Assembly (NCBI GenBank): GCA_944325155.1
Contig: CALUYY010000002.1
Location: forward strand, 124,001-188,000
Direction: 5' to 3'
DNA length: 64,000 nt
From: Candidatus Gastranaerophilales bacterium
GTDB lineage: Bacteria; Cyanobacteriota; Vampirovibrionia; Gastranaerophilales; Gastranaerophilaceae
A program made the translations under genes and the position numbers. Shown piece by piece: positions 45,800-54,582 of this stretch (position 1 is the stretch's first letter; each line of letters starts with the position of its first letter). Below the pieces are notes generated by a model, which was given only the letters and a program-made list of their open reading frames with translations, had not been told where the DNA came from and searched no databases.

Positions 45800-47189
45800 A
45801 ATTTTATTAATTTACCCTCCTTCTCCCGTCATGAACAGAGAAGACAGGTGTCAGCAGCCGACGGATGATCTGGTGGTTATTCCGCCTCTGCCCCCTATGG
45901 ATTTATTATATATGGCATCGGTTGCAAGATTGGCTGATTTTGAGCCTTTTGTTAAGGATTACAGCCTTAATAATCAAACAATTGATGATTTAATTAAAGA
46001 TATCAAACAAATAAACCCTAAAATTATTGTTTTTAATGCCGCTTCAACTACATTAAAAAACGATATGGCAATTTTAGACCCCGTAAAAGAAAGATTTAAT
46101 AACATTATAACAATTGCAAAAGGCGCGCATTTTTCATTTCTTGCAAAAGAAGCAATGAATGAATTTAAAAACCTTGATATTGCAATCTCGGGCGAAGTTG
46201 AAGAAACGCTTTTTGATATTTTAAGCGGTAAAAATTTATCCGATATTAAAGGTATAACATATAGAATAAATAATGAAATCATCCAAAACGAAAAAAGACC
46301 CTTTATTGAAGATTTGGATAAAATCCCTTATCCTGCACGTGATTTAATTGATAATTCCATATATAAACGCCCCGACACAAATGAAGTTCAAGCGGTAATA
46401 AAAGTTTCAAGGGGCTGTCCTTATCATTGTTTCTTTTGCCTTGCAACGCCGGTATCGGGGTCTAAAGTAAGGACAAGAAGCGCTGATAATATTATGGGTG
46501 AAATTAAAGAATGTTACGAAAAATACGGAATTAAAAATTTTATTTTCTGGTCTGATTTATTTAATTTTGATCATCAATGGGTTAAAGAATTATGTAATAA
46601 AATAATAGATTCGGGTTTAAAAATAACTTTTTCTACAAATACAAGGGCGGATTCCGCCGACATTGAAACCGCAAAATTAATGAAAAAAGCAGGCTGCAGC
46701 CTTGTTTCAATCGGAATTGAGTCGGGGTCCGAGTTATTGTTAAATAAAATGGGCAAAAAAATTACCAAAAAAGAAATAATTAATACCGTAAAACTTTTTA
46801 AATCCCTCGGAATTAAAATTTACGGCTATTATGTTCTGGGGCTTCCCTGGGAAACGGAAGAAACATTCAGGGAAACTTTTGAATTTGCAAAAAAATTAAA
46901 TACGGAATACGTAAGTTTTTATACGGCAACCGCACTTGTAGGGTCAAGATTTTATGATTTTGTAAAAGAAAACAATCTTGGCGAACTCAATTTTGATAAA
47001 CCTTACTATTATCCTTCCGTTAATACTTTTCAATTGTCAAAGGAAAGAGTTTTTGAACTTCATAAATATGCAATTAAACACTATTATGCAAGAGCAGGCT
47101 ACATTTTTATGATGTTATTTAAAATAAGAAGCTTAAATGAATTTGTGAATTATTTTAAAGCGGGTCTTAGAGTATTATTCAGAAAATAA
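45789..47189 (+). CDS. B12-binding-domain radical SAM protein
   Basis: A 466-residue protein with an N-terminal cobalamin-binding-like domain (RILLIYPPSPVM, PPLPPMDLLYMASVARLADFEPFVKD) and a radical SAM domain with the cluster motif RGCPYHCFFC (C-x3-C-x2-C). It continues with FWSDLFNFD, ISTNTRADSADIETAKLMKKAGCSLVSIGIESGSE-like segments and YYVLGLPWETEETFRETFEFAKKL. The layout resembles BchE/P-methylase and related class B radical SAM enzymes that act in lipid, hopanoid or antibiotic methylation. No typical substrate cue is visible. It is probably cotranscribed with the SDR. Confidence 0.88.
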   Translation: MKDRILLIYPPSPVMNREDRCQQPTDDLVVIPPLPPMDLLYMASVARLADFEPFVKDYSLNNQTIDDLIKDIKQINPKIIVFNAASTTLKNDMAILDPVKERFNNIITIAKGAHFSFLAKEAMNEFKNLDIAISGEVEETLFDILSGKNLSDIKGITYRINNEIIQNEKRPFIEDLDKIPYPARDLIDNSIYKRPDTNEVQAVIKVSRGCPYHCFFCLATPVSGSKVRTRSADNIMGEIKECYEKYGIKNFIFWSDLFNFDHQWVKELCNKIIDSGLKITFSTNTRADSADIETAKLMKKAGCSLVSIGIESGSELLLNKMGKKITKKEIINTVKLFKSLGIKIYGYYVLGLPWETEETFRETFEFAKKLNTEYVSFYTATALVGSRFYDFVKENNLGELNFDKPYYYPSVNTFQLSKERVFELHKYAIKHYYARAGYIFMMLFKIRSLNEFVNYFKAGLRVLFRK

Positions 47190-47262
47190 TATACAAAAAG
47201 GTAATGTTAAGCGCATAAATAAGCTTTATTCTTTAAAAGTATTAAAGATGAGGTAAATTTTT

Positions 47263-47448
47263 ATGCTTATATCCGTTTCTGATGAATGCGTATGCTGCGG
47301 TGCATGTGAAGCGATTAATCCGGACATTTTTCAAATTGATTCAACAGCAAGGGTTAATCTTGATAAAATAGAGGGGAATGAACAGGATTGTATTGACGCC
47401 GCCTTAATTTGTCCCGTTAATGCAATATGGATAGATGATATTTTTTGA
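47263..47448 (+). CDS. Small [4Fe-4S] ferredoxin
   Basis: A 61-residue protein with ISVSDECVCCGACEAINPDIF and, near the end, ICPVNAIW. The Cys set C-x2-C-x2-C...C-P fits a single 4Fe-4S cluster ferredoxin; the extra Cys in CVCCGAC is an oddity. GAGG lies ten bases before ATG 47263. It may supply electrons to a nearby radical SAM enzyme, which is inference from position only. Confidence 0.88.
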   Translation: MLISVSDECVCCGACEAINPDIFQIDSTARVNLDKIEGNEQDCIDAALICPVNAIWIDDIF

Positions 47449-47453
47449 TTAAA

Positions 47454-47483
47454 TTGACATTTAATTTTGAGAAAATGTAAAAT
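47454..47483 (+). promoter_or_regulatory. Promoter of the secreted coiled-coil protein gene
   Basis: A perfect TTGACA at 47454-47459, an 18-base spacer and TAAAAT at 47478-47483. AGAGGAG follows before ATG 47510. Confidence 0.65.
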
Positions 47484-47509
47484 ATTTTATGGTTATAGAG
47501 GAGTGAATT

Positions 47510-47962
47510 ATGTACAAAAAATATTTTGCAATTTTTCTTTTGTCATCATTAATTTGCATGCCTGCTTTTGCAGAAGATGCGGTTTTTTCAAATTCCGAAA
47601 CAAGCGAAGTTAATCTTCAGCCCCTGAATTATCAAACAAAACCGGTTGTTGAAGCAAGCGAAATTCCGGTTGTAAAATCTACAAGCGTCAATAATAACGT
47701 TAATCTTCAATCGGATGTTTCAAACCAAAACTTTTTGAATGCAATTAATAACCTTGATAATGCCCAGGTTGAAATAAGAGAACAATTGGCAAGTTACAGC
47801 GCATTAATGGAACAATCAAAAGCGCAGTATGAGCTTAAAAAAGATGAATATAAAGCTTATAAAAAGCAATATAACGCACTAAAGAAAAAAATGCGCTCAA
47901 TTGAACGTTCAAAAGAAATGATTCAGGGGAATATTTATTCGGAACAGACAGACGAAAACTAA
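47510..47962 (+). CDS. Secreted/periplasmic coiled-coil protein
   Basis: A 150-residue protein with a clear Sec signal peptide: KK, hydrophobic core FAIFLLSSLICM, and the AxA site PAFAE, giving cleavage near residue 21. A low-complexity region rich in Asn and Val follows, then a C-terminal coiled coil (LASYSALMEQSKAQYELKKDEYKAYKKQ). No enzymatic motif is seen. It resembles periplasmic chaperone or spacer proteins only in general shape. Convergent with recJ by a four-base overlap. Confidence 0.75.
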   Translation: MYKKYFAIFLLSSLICMPAFAEDAVFSNSETSEVNLQPLNYQTKPVVEASEIPVVKSTSVNNNVNLQSDVSNQNFLNAINNLDNAQVEIREQLASYSALMEQSKAQYELKKDEYKAYKKQYNALKKKMRSIERSKEMIQGNIYSEQTDEN

Positions 47963-50265
47963 ACTTTCGTTATTTCTTTTATTGAATCAATGTCCGCTTT
48001 TTGCAGATATTCTTTAAAATCGTTAATTCTTTTGAATTCATCTTCAAAAATTTCAAAAATCGAATCGGTATGAATTGTTTCATGGTTGGGGGCTTTCAGG
48101 TATTTTATATGCCTTTCGTCAATAATTTGTATCGATTCTATTTTTTCTAACAGTTCCAAAATTATATTGACGCATATATCATCCAAACCTGAAAATTTTG
48201 CAAGCGTTTTTATGTCAATTTCACACTGTTTGTTATTTGAAGCATATTTTATCATTCCGCAAATTAATGATATGTAATCATCAGGATTTTTTGAAAAATT
48301 ATTTTTCATTATATGAAGCATTTTGGGTTTGGTGTTTCTTATCAGTTCCCTGAATGAATCTATATCGGTCGGATAATCAAAAAGCATTAACGATTTTACG
48401 TTAGTGTATGAATTTAAAATATTATTTTTAAGTCCGATAAATTTTTCAAATTCTTTTTTGGTATTAATCGTTGTTGCATAAATTTTAACTTCGCCGTTTT
48501 TTTCTTCGACGTATGAATTAATTTTATCCAAAATTCCTTCTTTTTGCCTGTGGTCGTATAATTTAATCGTATTATCGGCTGTCTGTTCCGATATATCATC
48601 TAAAATTGATTCTGTTATTAATTGAATTTTTTCTTCATTGTTAAAAAAATTAATTTCCGGCCTGAAGATAATATCTGTCATCTCACCTTCTTTTATGCTT
48701 GTAATTGAATGTTTCCACCAAAGACAGTTAAATCTTTTGTCGTCCTTTTGAATTGTATATGACAGATGATTTGAATCTTTTCCTATGGTTTTCTTGCTTA
48801 TTAATTTTGCATTCGTAAGAATAAATTTGGGCTGTTCGTTTTGGGCGCCGCAGGGTTCTAATTTTTTAATATCGTTTATTAAATCCAATGTTATATCATT
48901 GCCCGATAATTCCATATCAACATCAATTTCAAAATCTTCAACCGAATTGTCTTTATTTTCTTTTATTACCGTATGAATTTTTTCAATTAATTTATCAGGG
49001 TTTATCTTGTCTAAATCCGCACTAAATCCTCCTGCCATTGAATGTCCGCCGAAACCCGTAAAATTATCTTTCAGCTCATTTAATATGTTTGATATGTTAT
49101 ATTGTTTTGTTCCTCTTATTGAACATCTTAAAATGTTATTATCAACTTTTGTCATCAAAAATACGGGCAGGTTAAATTTTTCAACCAGTTTTGAAGCAAC
49201 GATTCCTATTATTCCTGTCTGCCAGTTCTCATTATAAAGCGCAACGCACTCTTTTGGGCCGTTTATCATATTTATTGCTTCAATATAGGTTTTATCGGAT
49301 AAAGACTGTCTTATTTTATTTAAATTGTCCAATTTTTCAATAATAATATCCAAATTATTTTCATTTTCTTCAATCAGAAGTTTTAGCGAATTTTCGGGGT
49401 TATCAAGCCTGCCTGCGGCATTAATCCTAGGCGTTAAAATAAATGCAATATCTTCGCTTGTGATTTCTTTTTCTATATTTAATTTTTCAAAAAGTTTTTT
49501 TACACCTAAATTTCTTTTTTCATTAATATATTTTAAACCTAATGCCGCAATTGTTCTGTTTTCTTCTAATAAGGGAACAACATCGGATATGGTTCCGATT
49601 GAACTTATAAGCATTATTTCTTTTTTTAAACCATCAAAATTTTTACCGTCCAACAGTGCAAATGAAAGTTTCATTGCAACGCCTGCACCTGACAGATATG
49701 ATATTTTTTTAATGTCTTTAATATCCGTATCAATTTTAATTGCGCCTTCAGCAAGCGGGTTTATTATGCAATCCGAAGAGGGAAGAATTTTTGGCGGTTC
49801 GTGGTGGTCCGTTATTATTGTTTTAACGCCCATTGTTTTTATAAGTTCAATTTCTTTTTTATTCGATATTCCGCAATCGACGGTTATAAGAACTTTAATT
49901 TTATTTTTTGCTTTTAATTTTAATAATACTTTTGTATTTATCCCATGCCCGTCCGTTATTCTGTCGGGGATATAATACATAAAATCGGCACCAAGTGCAC
50001 TGAGTGTTTTATATAATATTGCGCTTGAAGTTACGCCGTCTGCGTCAAAATCTCCCCATATCAAAATTTTTTCTTTATTTTGAATTGCATTTTTTATAAT
50101 ATTTACCGCTTTATCCATATCCGAAAAAATAAACGGGGATGTTAAAGAACAATTAAGCGGGTTTAAAAATTCTTCAACATTTTTAATATTTCTTGATTTT
50201 ATGATTGATTCAAGAATTGATAAATTATCTTCTTTTTTTGCAATTAAATTAACTTTTTTTCTCAT
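47959..50265 (-). CDS. recJ: Single-stranded-DNA-specific exonuclease RecJ
   Basis: A 768-residue DHH-family 5'-3' exonuclease used in recombination and repair. The N-terminal DHH phosphoesterase domain shows IWGDFDADGVTSSAIL, VDCGISNKKEIELIKTMGVKTIITDHHEPP and ISDVVPLLEENR, and the DHHA1 domain has GGHSMAGGFSA. LTPRINAAGRLDNP is also diagnostic. The C-terminal 200 residues are less conserved and form an extra domain of the long RecJ type. The start lies 38 bases from divergent coaE. Confidence 0.95.
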   Translation of the reverse strand: MRKKVNLIAKKEDNLSILESIIKSRNIKNVEEFLNPLNCSLTSPFIFSDMDKAVNIIKNAIQNKEKILIWGDFDADGVTSSAILYKTLSALGADFMYYIPDRITDGHGINTKVLLKLKAKNKIKVLITVDCGISNKKEIELIKTMGVKTIITDHHEPPKILPSSDCIINPLAEGAIKIDTDIKDIKKISYLSGAGVAMKLSFALLDGKNFDGLKKEIMLISSIGTISDVVPLLEENRTIAALGLKYINEKRNLGVKKLFEKLNIEKEITSEDIAFILTPRINAAGRLDNPENSLKLLIEENENNLDIIIEKLDNLNKIRQSLSDKTYIEAINMINGPKECVALYNENWQTGIIGIVASKLVEKFNLPVFLMTKVDNNILRCSIRGTKQYNISNILNELKDNFTGFGGHSMAGGFSADLDKINPDKLIEKIHTVIKENKDNSVEDFEIDVDMELSGNDITLDLINDIKKLEPCGAQNEQPKFILTNAKLISKKTIGKDSNHLSYTIQKDDKRFNCLWWKHSITSIKEGEMTDIIFRPEINFFNNEEKIQLITESILDDISEQTADNTIKLYDHRQKEGILDKINSYVEEKNGEVKIYATTINTKKEFEKFIGLKNNILNSYTNVKSLMLFDYPTDIDSFRELIRNTKPKMLHIMKNNFSKNPDDYISLICGMIKYASNNKQCEIDIKTLAKFSGLDDICVNIILELLEKIESIQIIDERHIKYLKAPNHETIHTDSIFEIFEDEFKRINDFKEYLQKADIDSIKEITKV

Positions 50266-50302
50266 AATTGAATTATATTATCTTTTCTTATATTGTGAAA
50301 CT

Positions 50303-50872
50303 ATGTTAAAAGTTGCAATAACGGGAAATATTTCATCGGGTAAAACGCTTGTCCAAAATTATCTGACAGATGGCGGGTTTATAACTTTTTGCCTTGATAA
50401 AACGGTTGATAAATTATATAAAAATTCTGACGAATTAAGACAAAAATTAATCTTAGAATTTAATACGGATAATAAAAAAGAAATTGCAAAATTTATTTTT
50501 GACTCTCCGCTTGCCCTAAAAAAACTTGAAAGTATAATTTTGCCTTTTGTTAAAACAGAGATGGAGAAGTTTTTTTCGGATAATAATCATAAAGATATGG
50601 TTTTTGTTTTTGCGCCGACTCTTTTTGAATCGGGATTTAACGTTTATTTTGATAAAATTATTTTTATATCCTCAGATGAAAATTTAAGACTGAAAAGACT
50701 TATTGAAAGAAATAATTATACCCTTGAATACGCTGAAAAAAGAATAAATTCCCAATTAAAAGAAGAAGTCAAACTTAAAAAATCCGATTATATAATTTAT
50801 AATAATTCGGATATTAAAAGTCTTTATAATGAAACGGATAATGTTATAAAAGAGTTAATGCTTCTCTTATAA
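50303..50872 (+). CDS. coaE: Dephospho-CoA kinase
   Basis: A 189-residue P-loop kinase for the last CoA step. Visible are LKVAITGNISSGKTLVQNYL (Walker A), GGFITFCLDKTVDKLY (standing for the usual D-(A/C)-D), ILPFVKTEMEKFF and IIFISSDENLRLKRLIERN. The start is ATG 50303; the longer frame from 50201 lies in recJ. The promoter-like TATATT at 50289-50294 leaves at most a few bases of leader. The 3' end overlaps convergent speB by 29 bases. Confidence 0.88.
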   Translation: MLKVAITGNISSGKTLVQNYLTDGGFITFCLDKTVDKLYKNSDELRQKLILEFNTDNKKEIAKFIFDSPLALKKLESIILPFVKTEMEKFFSDNNHKDMVFVFAPTLFESGFNVYFDKIIFISSDENLRLKRLIERNNYTLEYAEKRINSQLKEEVKLKKSDYIIYNNSDIKSLYNETDNVIKELMLLL

Positions 50873-51680
50873 GCTTACACGCCGTTGCGGTCGATGTTTT
50901 TGTAATATCAATATCAGGTGCTAATTCAACTATATCAAGCCCTATAATATTAAAATCTTTTATGTGCTTAAGCCAGTTTATAAGCTCAATATAATTCATT
51001 CCGCCCGCTTCCGGTGTTCCGACCCCGCTCATTAAAGACGGGTCAAATACATCAAGGTCAATTGTTACAAAAACATTTTTATTTTTAAAACAATCAAGTT
51101 CGCTCGGGCTTAATTTATGTGTATTATATTTTTGCATTAACATAAATTCCTGTTTTTCACCGGACCTTATGCCGACTTGTGCAATATTTTCAAAACCGAT
51201 TAACTTTGCAATTTGAAACATAACGCCCGAGTGAGTATATTTTTCGCCCAAATATTCTTCTCTTAAATCGGTATGTGCATCAAATTGAATGACGGCAAGA
51301 TTGTCATATATTTTATTTAATGCTCTTATTGTACCCAGTGTAACAAGATGCTCGCCGCCAAGCCCCAGTATTTTTTTCTTGTCCTTGTAAATGCATTCAA
51401 CATTATCCTGAACAATATTCAGCATTTTACCGGCATTTCCGAAAGGAAATTCCAAATCGCCCGCATCGTAAAAATTAATATCCTGAATATCGACGTCAAA
51501 ATAAGGAGAATACGTTTCAATACCGATACTCTCCACCCTTATTTGCTGGGGCGCAAATCTGGTACCCGGACGGTTGGTGCAGGTTCCGTCATAAGGCATG
51601 CCGATTAAAACGATATCCGATTTATCGTAATTTTTATTTGAGCCTATAAAATCTTTATCTAAAAACGGTCCTTTTAACAT
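50844..51680 (-). CDS. speB: Agmatinase/arginase-family ureohydrolase
   Basis: A 278-residue binuclear manganese enzyme with VLIGMPYDGTCTNRPGTRFAPQQIR, LGLGGEHLVTLG, VIQFDAHTDLREEY, and FVTIDLDVFDPSLMSGVGTPEAGG. All metal-binding Asp/His motifs are present. The sequence fits agmatinase (agmatine to putrescine and urea) better than arginase because of the short loops, but this is not certain. I start at 51680, since TATAAT at 51690-51685 lies between this ATG and the earlier one at 51722. Confidence 0.88.
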   Translation of the reverse strand: MLKGPFLDKDFIGSNKNYDKSDIVLIGMPYDGTCTNRPGTRFAPQQIRVESIGIETYSPYFDVDIQDINFYDAGDLEFPFGNAGKMLNIVQDNVECIYKDKKKILGLGGEHLVTLGTIRALNKIYDNLAVIQFDAHTDLREEYLGEKYTHSGVMFQIAKLIGFENIAQVGIRSGEKQEFMLMQKYNTHKLSPSELDCFKNKNVFVTIDLDVFDPSLMSGVGTPEAGGMNYIELINWLKHIKDFNIIGLDIVELAPDIDITKTSTATACKLIREALTLL

Positions 51681-51833
51681 ATAAATTATAGTATCATAAA
51701 TAAATGTTAAGTTTTGTAACATCCCAAAACCCTTATTATATAAGCAATATATAAAAATTTTTTATAATTTGGCAATTTTTTATATAAAAAATTTTTTATT
51801 TTAATACGAGATTAATTATTGAGAGGAAATTAC

Positions 51834-52169
51834 ATGACAGATGTATTTTTTGACCCGAAGCTTGCGGGCGATTTAGCAAAATTTCAAGGAACATTAGCAG
51901 GAACGCTTGCAGGAAGAGCAACCCAGGTCGGTGTTGCAATGGCTCCGACTTCAATATATAACCAGGCAGGATTTTATGCTCTTCAAGACACGGACACCGG
52001 ATACATTCATCTTGAGAAACTTCATAATGACAGTTTATATACAAACCAATGGTATGATCAGGGTCTTGGAAAGGACTTTGATTTTTCAAATAATGAAAAA
52101 AGCGTATTTAACGAATCAGATCTGCATTTTGGTATGAGTGCGGATGAAATTGCGGCTCTTGACGCATAA
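51834..52169 (+). CDS. Lineage-type protein with YFDP/FDPK N-terminal domain, short paralogue
   Basis: A 111-residue protein whose first 80 residues (LAKFQGTLAGTLAGRATQVGV, PTSIYNQAGFYALQDTDTGYI, HNDSLYTNQWYDQGLG) align with the next gene. There is no signal peptide. ATG 51834 is preceded by GAGAGGAA. The AT-rich leader (51723-51820) contains runs of A and T but no clear -35/-10 pair. Its function is unknown; with its neighbour it forms a two-gene family module. Confidence 0.75.
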   Translation: MTDVFFDPKLAGDLAKFQGTLAGTLAGRATQVGVAMAPTSIYNQAGFYALQDTDTGYIHLEKLHNDSLYTNQWYDQGLGKDFDFSNNEKSVFNESDLHFGMSADEIAALDA

Positions 52170-52204
52170 TAAATAGAATTAACTAAGAGGAAAGAGAGAT
52201 AAAG

Positions 52205-53374
52205 ATGTCTTACACGTATTTTGATCCAAGCACTGCTACGGATTTGGCAAAATTTCAGGGAACATTATCAGGCATTCAGGCTGGAAACGCAAGTTATGTC
52301 GGTGTTGCCTGCGCACCCACCTCAATTTATAATCAGGCGGGCTTTTATGCGGTACAAGATACCGATACCGGTTATGTCAAACTCCAAAAATTGCATGATG
52401 ACAGTTTATATACAAAACAATGGTATGATCAGAGCTTAGGCACCATATTCGATTTTTCGGAAGGCGGCTCGGGAGTTACCCATGTAAGAGATGACGGTGC
52501 AAATTCAACAAATTCGACCAATTCTTCAAATTCTTCGACAACAAATTCAATAAACAGTTCATACTACGGAAATTATACTAATAATTCAACAACAAATACA
52601 TCAACAAATTCATCAACTACAAGTTCGACAACAAACAGCTCAACCTCAAGTGCGACAAATTCAGCATCGCAATCCGCTTCATCCGGTATGATTGAATATC
52701 CATGGGGTTCGGGATATGTTGCCGTTGATCCGAATAACGGTGTATCGTCAACAACAAACGCCGACGGGTCCGGAGAAATATTGGTCGATGAAGAAGGCGA
52801 ACCTATTACATTAGATGCGGCCGATTTGGAAGAGCTTGTCGATGCGGGAATTTATTCTTCAACTCAGGAAGCTCTTGAAGCAACACTCGCCGAAGGATAC
52901 ACCGTAACGGATGAAGAACAGGCAAAACTTGGAATTTATTCTGAAGAAGATGAGTCAAAAATTCAATTAATGATGGATAAATACGAATTAACACGTTCGG
53001 AAGCAATACAAAAACTGGGCGATACAATCGGACCGAAAGCCGACTCTTCCGAAATAGAAACAATGTTTAATAATCTTGTAAATTCCGGTTTCTCCAAAGA
53101 AGATGCGGCAAGCTATCTTGAAGAATTGGGCTATGAGGTTCCCTCCGAATTAACGGCAGAACAGCCCGTATATTCAGATGCTGATGAAAATAAAATTGCG
53201 GCGCTTATGCAATCAACAGGCTGCAGCAGAGAAGAAGCAATTAATATTCTGGGTGTTAAACCGGATGAACCGGGCGTATTAAGATCAATCGGAAATGCCA
53301 TAGGAGGTTTCTTCGGCAGTATCGGCGAAGGTATATCCAACGCTTGGAACTCATTTGTGGACTGGATTTGGTAA
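52205..53374 (+). CDS. Long paralogue with Ser/Thr/Asn linker and UBA-like helices
   Basis: A 389-residue protein. Residues 1-82 match the preceding protein. Residues about 98-165 are a linker of Ser, Thr and Asn. A beta-rich part follows (YPWGSGYVAVDPNNG, VDEEGEPITLDA), then several three-helix-like repeats: LEELVDAGIYSSTQEALEAT, IETMFNNLVNSGFSKEDAASYL and IAALMQSTGCSREEAINILG, which resemble UBA helices. The C terminus is an amphipathic glycine-rich helix (VLRSIGNAIGGFFGSIGEGI) ending WNSFVDWIW. No signal peptide is seen. AGAGAGATAAAG precedes the ATG. A terminator follows. Confidence 0.75.
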   Translation: MSYTYFDPSTATDLAKFQGTLSGIQAGNASYVGVACAPTSIYNQAGFYAVQDTDTGYVKLQKLHDDSLYTKQWYDQSLGTIFDFSEGGSGVTHVRDDGANSTNSTNSSNSSTTNSINSSYYGNYTNNSTTNTSTNSSTTSSTTNSSTSSATNSASQSASSGMIEYPWGSGYVAVDPNNGVSSTTNADGSGEILVDEEGEPITLDAADLEELVDAGIYSSTQEALEATLAEGYTVTDEEQAKLGIYSEEDESKIQLMMDKYELTRSEAIQKLGDTIGPKADSSEIETMFNNLVNSGFSKEDAASYLEELGYEVPSELTAEQPVYSDADENKIAALMQSTGCSREEAINILGVKPDEPGVLRSIGNAIGGFFGSIGEGISNAWNSFVDWIW

Positions 53375-53397
53375 TCTTCATATATTATATAAAATTT

Positions 53398-53424
53398 ACC
53401 CGTCATATTAATGGCGGGTTTTTT
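53398..53424 (+). terminator. Terminator after the paralogue pair
   Basis: ACCCGTCAT pairs with ATGGCGGGT (one wobble) around ATTA, followed by TTTTT. It ends the 51834-53374 unit. Confidence 0.85.
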
Positions 53425-53471
53425 AATATTATTTTACTGGTATAATCCTTATAATTAAGGAGCAAATAACA

Positions 53472-53981
53472 ATGATTGAAATGAAAGTTATGGGTATTGC
53501 GCTTGATACAAGAACGGGCTCTCCCATTATAGTATTAAATGATTTAGATAACAGAAAAGCTCTTCCTATATGGATAGGTTCCGCAGAAGCAAGTTCCATT
53601 ATAAGAAAAATAGAAAATATCCCTTCGCAAAGACCGCTTACCCACGATTTATTTATTAATTTCGCACATCAGGCAGGCTTTAAAATTCAAAGAATTGAAA
53701 TCAATGATGTTGACGAGCAAACATATTTTTCATCAATTTTTCTGCAGGATAAAAATAATAATGAAATTGAAGTTGATTCAAGACCCTCTGATGCTATTGC
53801 AATTGCTATAAGAGCCGATGTTCCCATTATGGTATCTGCTTCCGTTATGGCAGACGGGGCAATTTCAACCGATTCAAAAAAAGATGAAGAAGAAACACGT
53901 GAATTTAAAAACTTTATTAAGGATATAAAACCTTCAGACTTTGCAAAGCTTGTTGATAAAAATTTTGAATCCGATCAATAA
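53472..53981 (+). CDS. DUF151 / bifunctional nuclease (BFN) family protein
   Basis: A 169-residue protein with the DUF151 pattern: MKVMGIALDTRTGSPIIVLNDLDNRKALPIWIGSAEASSI, LTHDLFINF, and VDSRPSDAIAIAIRADVPIMVS. Members are widespread in cyanobacteria and plants; a plant member has nuclease activity. Length is normal. The C-terminal 40 residues are acidic (KKDEEETREFKNFIKDIKPSD). AAGGAG precedes ATG 53472. Its role in bacteria is not well established. Confidence 0.88.
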   Translation: MIEMKVMGIALDTRTGSPIIVLNDLDNRKALPIWIGSAEASSIIRKIENIPSQRPLTHDLFINFAHQAGFKIQRIEINDVDEQTYFSSIFLQDKNNNEIEVDSRPSDAIAIAIRADVPIMVSASVMADGAISTDSKKDEEETREFKNFIKDIKPSDFAKLVDKNFESDQ

Positions 53982-54096
53982 GATTTTCTTCAATCGGCTC
54001 AAAAGTTATTTTGGTTTTGCGTATGGCTTTATTAATTCCCGCCATACCTATCGGTTCAAAGTCCGAAAATGAATTTTTTGATTTTATTTTTTTCAT
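53917..54096 (-). CDS. Possible small protein opposite the DUF151 3' end
   Basis: A 59-residue frame starting MKKIKSKNSFSDFEPIGMAG and ending at TAA 53917, overlapping the DUF151 gene by 65 bases. Its middle (INKAIRKTKITFEPIEENL) looks protein-like, and it fills most of an otherwise empty 154-base gap. There is no ribosome-binding site before its ATG at 54096; a promoter-like TATTATACT sits directly upstream. It could be a leaderless small gene or chance. Confidence 0.3.
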   Translation of the reverse strand: MKKIKSKNSFSDFEPIGMAGINKAIRKTKITFEPIEENLIDRIQNFYQQALQSLKVLYP

Positions 54097-54104
54097 AGTA
54101 TAAT
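54078..54104 (+). promoter_or_regulatory. Promoter of the DUF1858 gene
   Basis: TTGATT at 54078-54083 and a perfect TATAAT at 54099-54104, spaced 15 bases; AAAAGG follows before ATG 54136. Confidence 0.5.
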
Positions 54105-54135
54105 ATTTAATAATCAGTTAAAAAAAGGCAAACAA

Positions 54136-54342
54136 ATGGCTAAAGTTACAAAAGAAATGAGTATTATAGATATCGTTCAGGAACACCCCGAAAGTCTTGA
54201 AATTTTTGCAAAATACGGCTTAGGCTGTATCGGCTGTGCAGCTGCTAGATTTGAAAACCTTGAAGCGGGCGCAAAAGTCCATGGCGTCAGTGCCGAGCAA
54301 ATGGTTCAGGAAATCAACGATTTGATTGAATCTAAAAATTAG
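54136..54342 (+). CDS. DUF1858 disulfide-redox small protein
   Basis: A 68-residue protein of the DUF1858 family (hybrid-cluster-associated redox disulfide): MSIIDIVQEHPESLEIFAKYGLGCIGCAAARFENLEAGAKVHGV. The CIGC pair is the redox-active disulfide. Family members sit beside hybrid-cluster proteins or stress genes in anaerobes; here the next gene after the tRNA is a flavodiiron protein, which suggests an oxygen or nitric oxide stress role. Confidence 0.88.
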   Translation: MAKVTKEMSIIDIVQEHPESLEIFAKYGLGCIGCAAARFENLEAGAKVHGVSAEQMVQEINDLIESKN

Positions 54343-54391
54343 GTATGGACTTTTAATATTTATATATTAAACTTAATTTAGTGTCTTTTAA

Positions 54392-54478
54392 GCCCTGGTG
54401 GTGGAATAGGTAGACACGTTGGACTTAAAATCCAATGAGGCTAATACCCTCGTGCCGGTTCAAGTCCGGCCCAGGGCA
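54392..54478 (+). tRNA. tRNA-Leu (anticodon UAA)
   Basis: An 87-base cloverleaf. The acceptor stem GCCCTGG (54392-54398) pairs with CCAGGGC (54471-54477), followed by discriminator A; CCA is not encoded. The anticodon arm TTGGA-CTTAAAA-TCCAA gives UAA. The long variable arm and the T arm (GCCGGTTCAAGTCCGGC) fit the class II leucine type. The gene is uninterrupted: the group I intron common in cyanobacterial tRNA-Leu(UAA) is absent. Confidence 0.97.
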
Positions 54479-54482
54479 AATA

Positions 54483-54510
54483 AATCCGCTTTTATTTAAG
54501 CGGATTTTTT
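54483..54510 (+). terminator. Terminator after tRNA-Leu
   Basis: AATCCGCTT pairs with AAGCGGATT around TTATTT, followed by a T-run. Confidence 0.85.
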
Positions 54511-54582
54511 ATTGCTTTTGTTTAAATTAATACCTTTATGCTAAAATTTTTTATGCAATGATTTTTTTGAGGATTTTAATAT

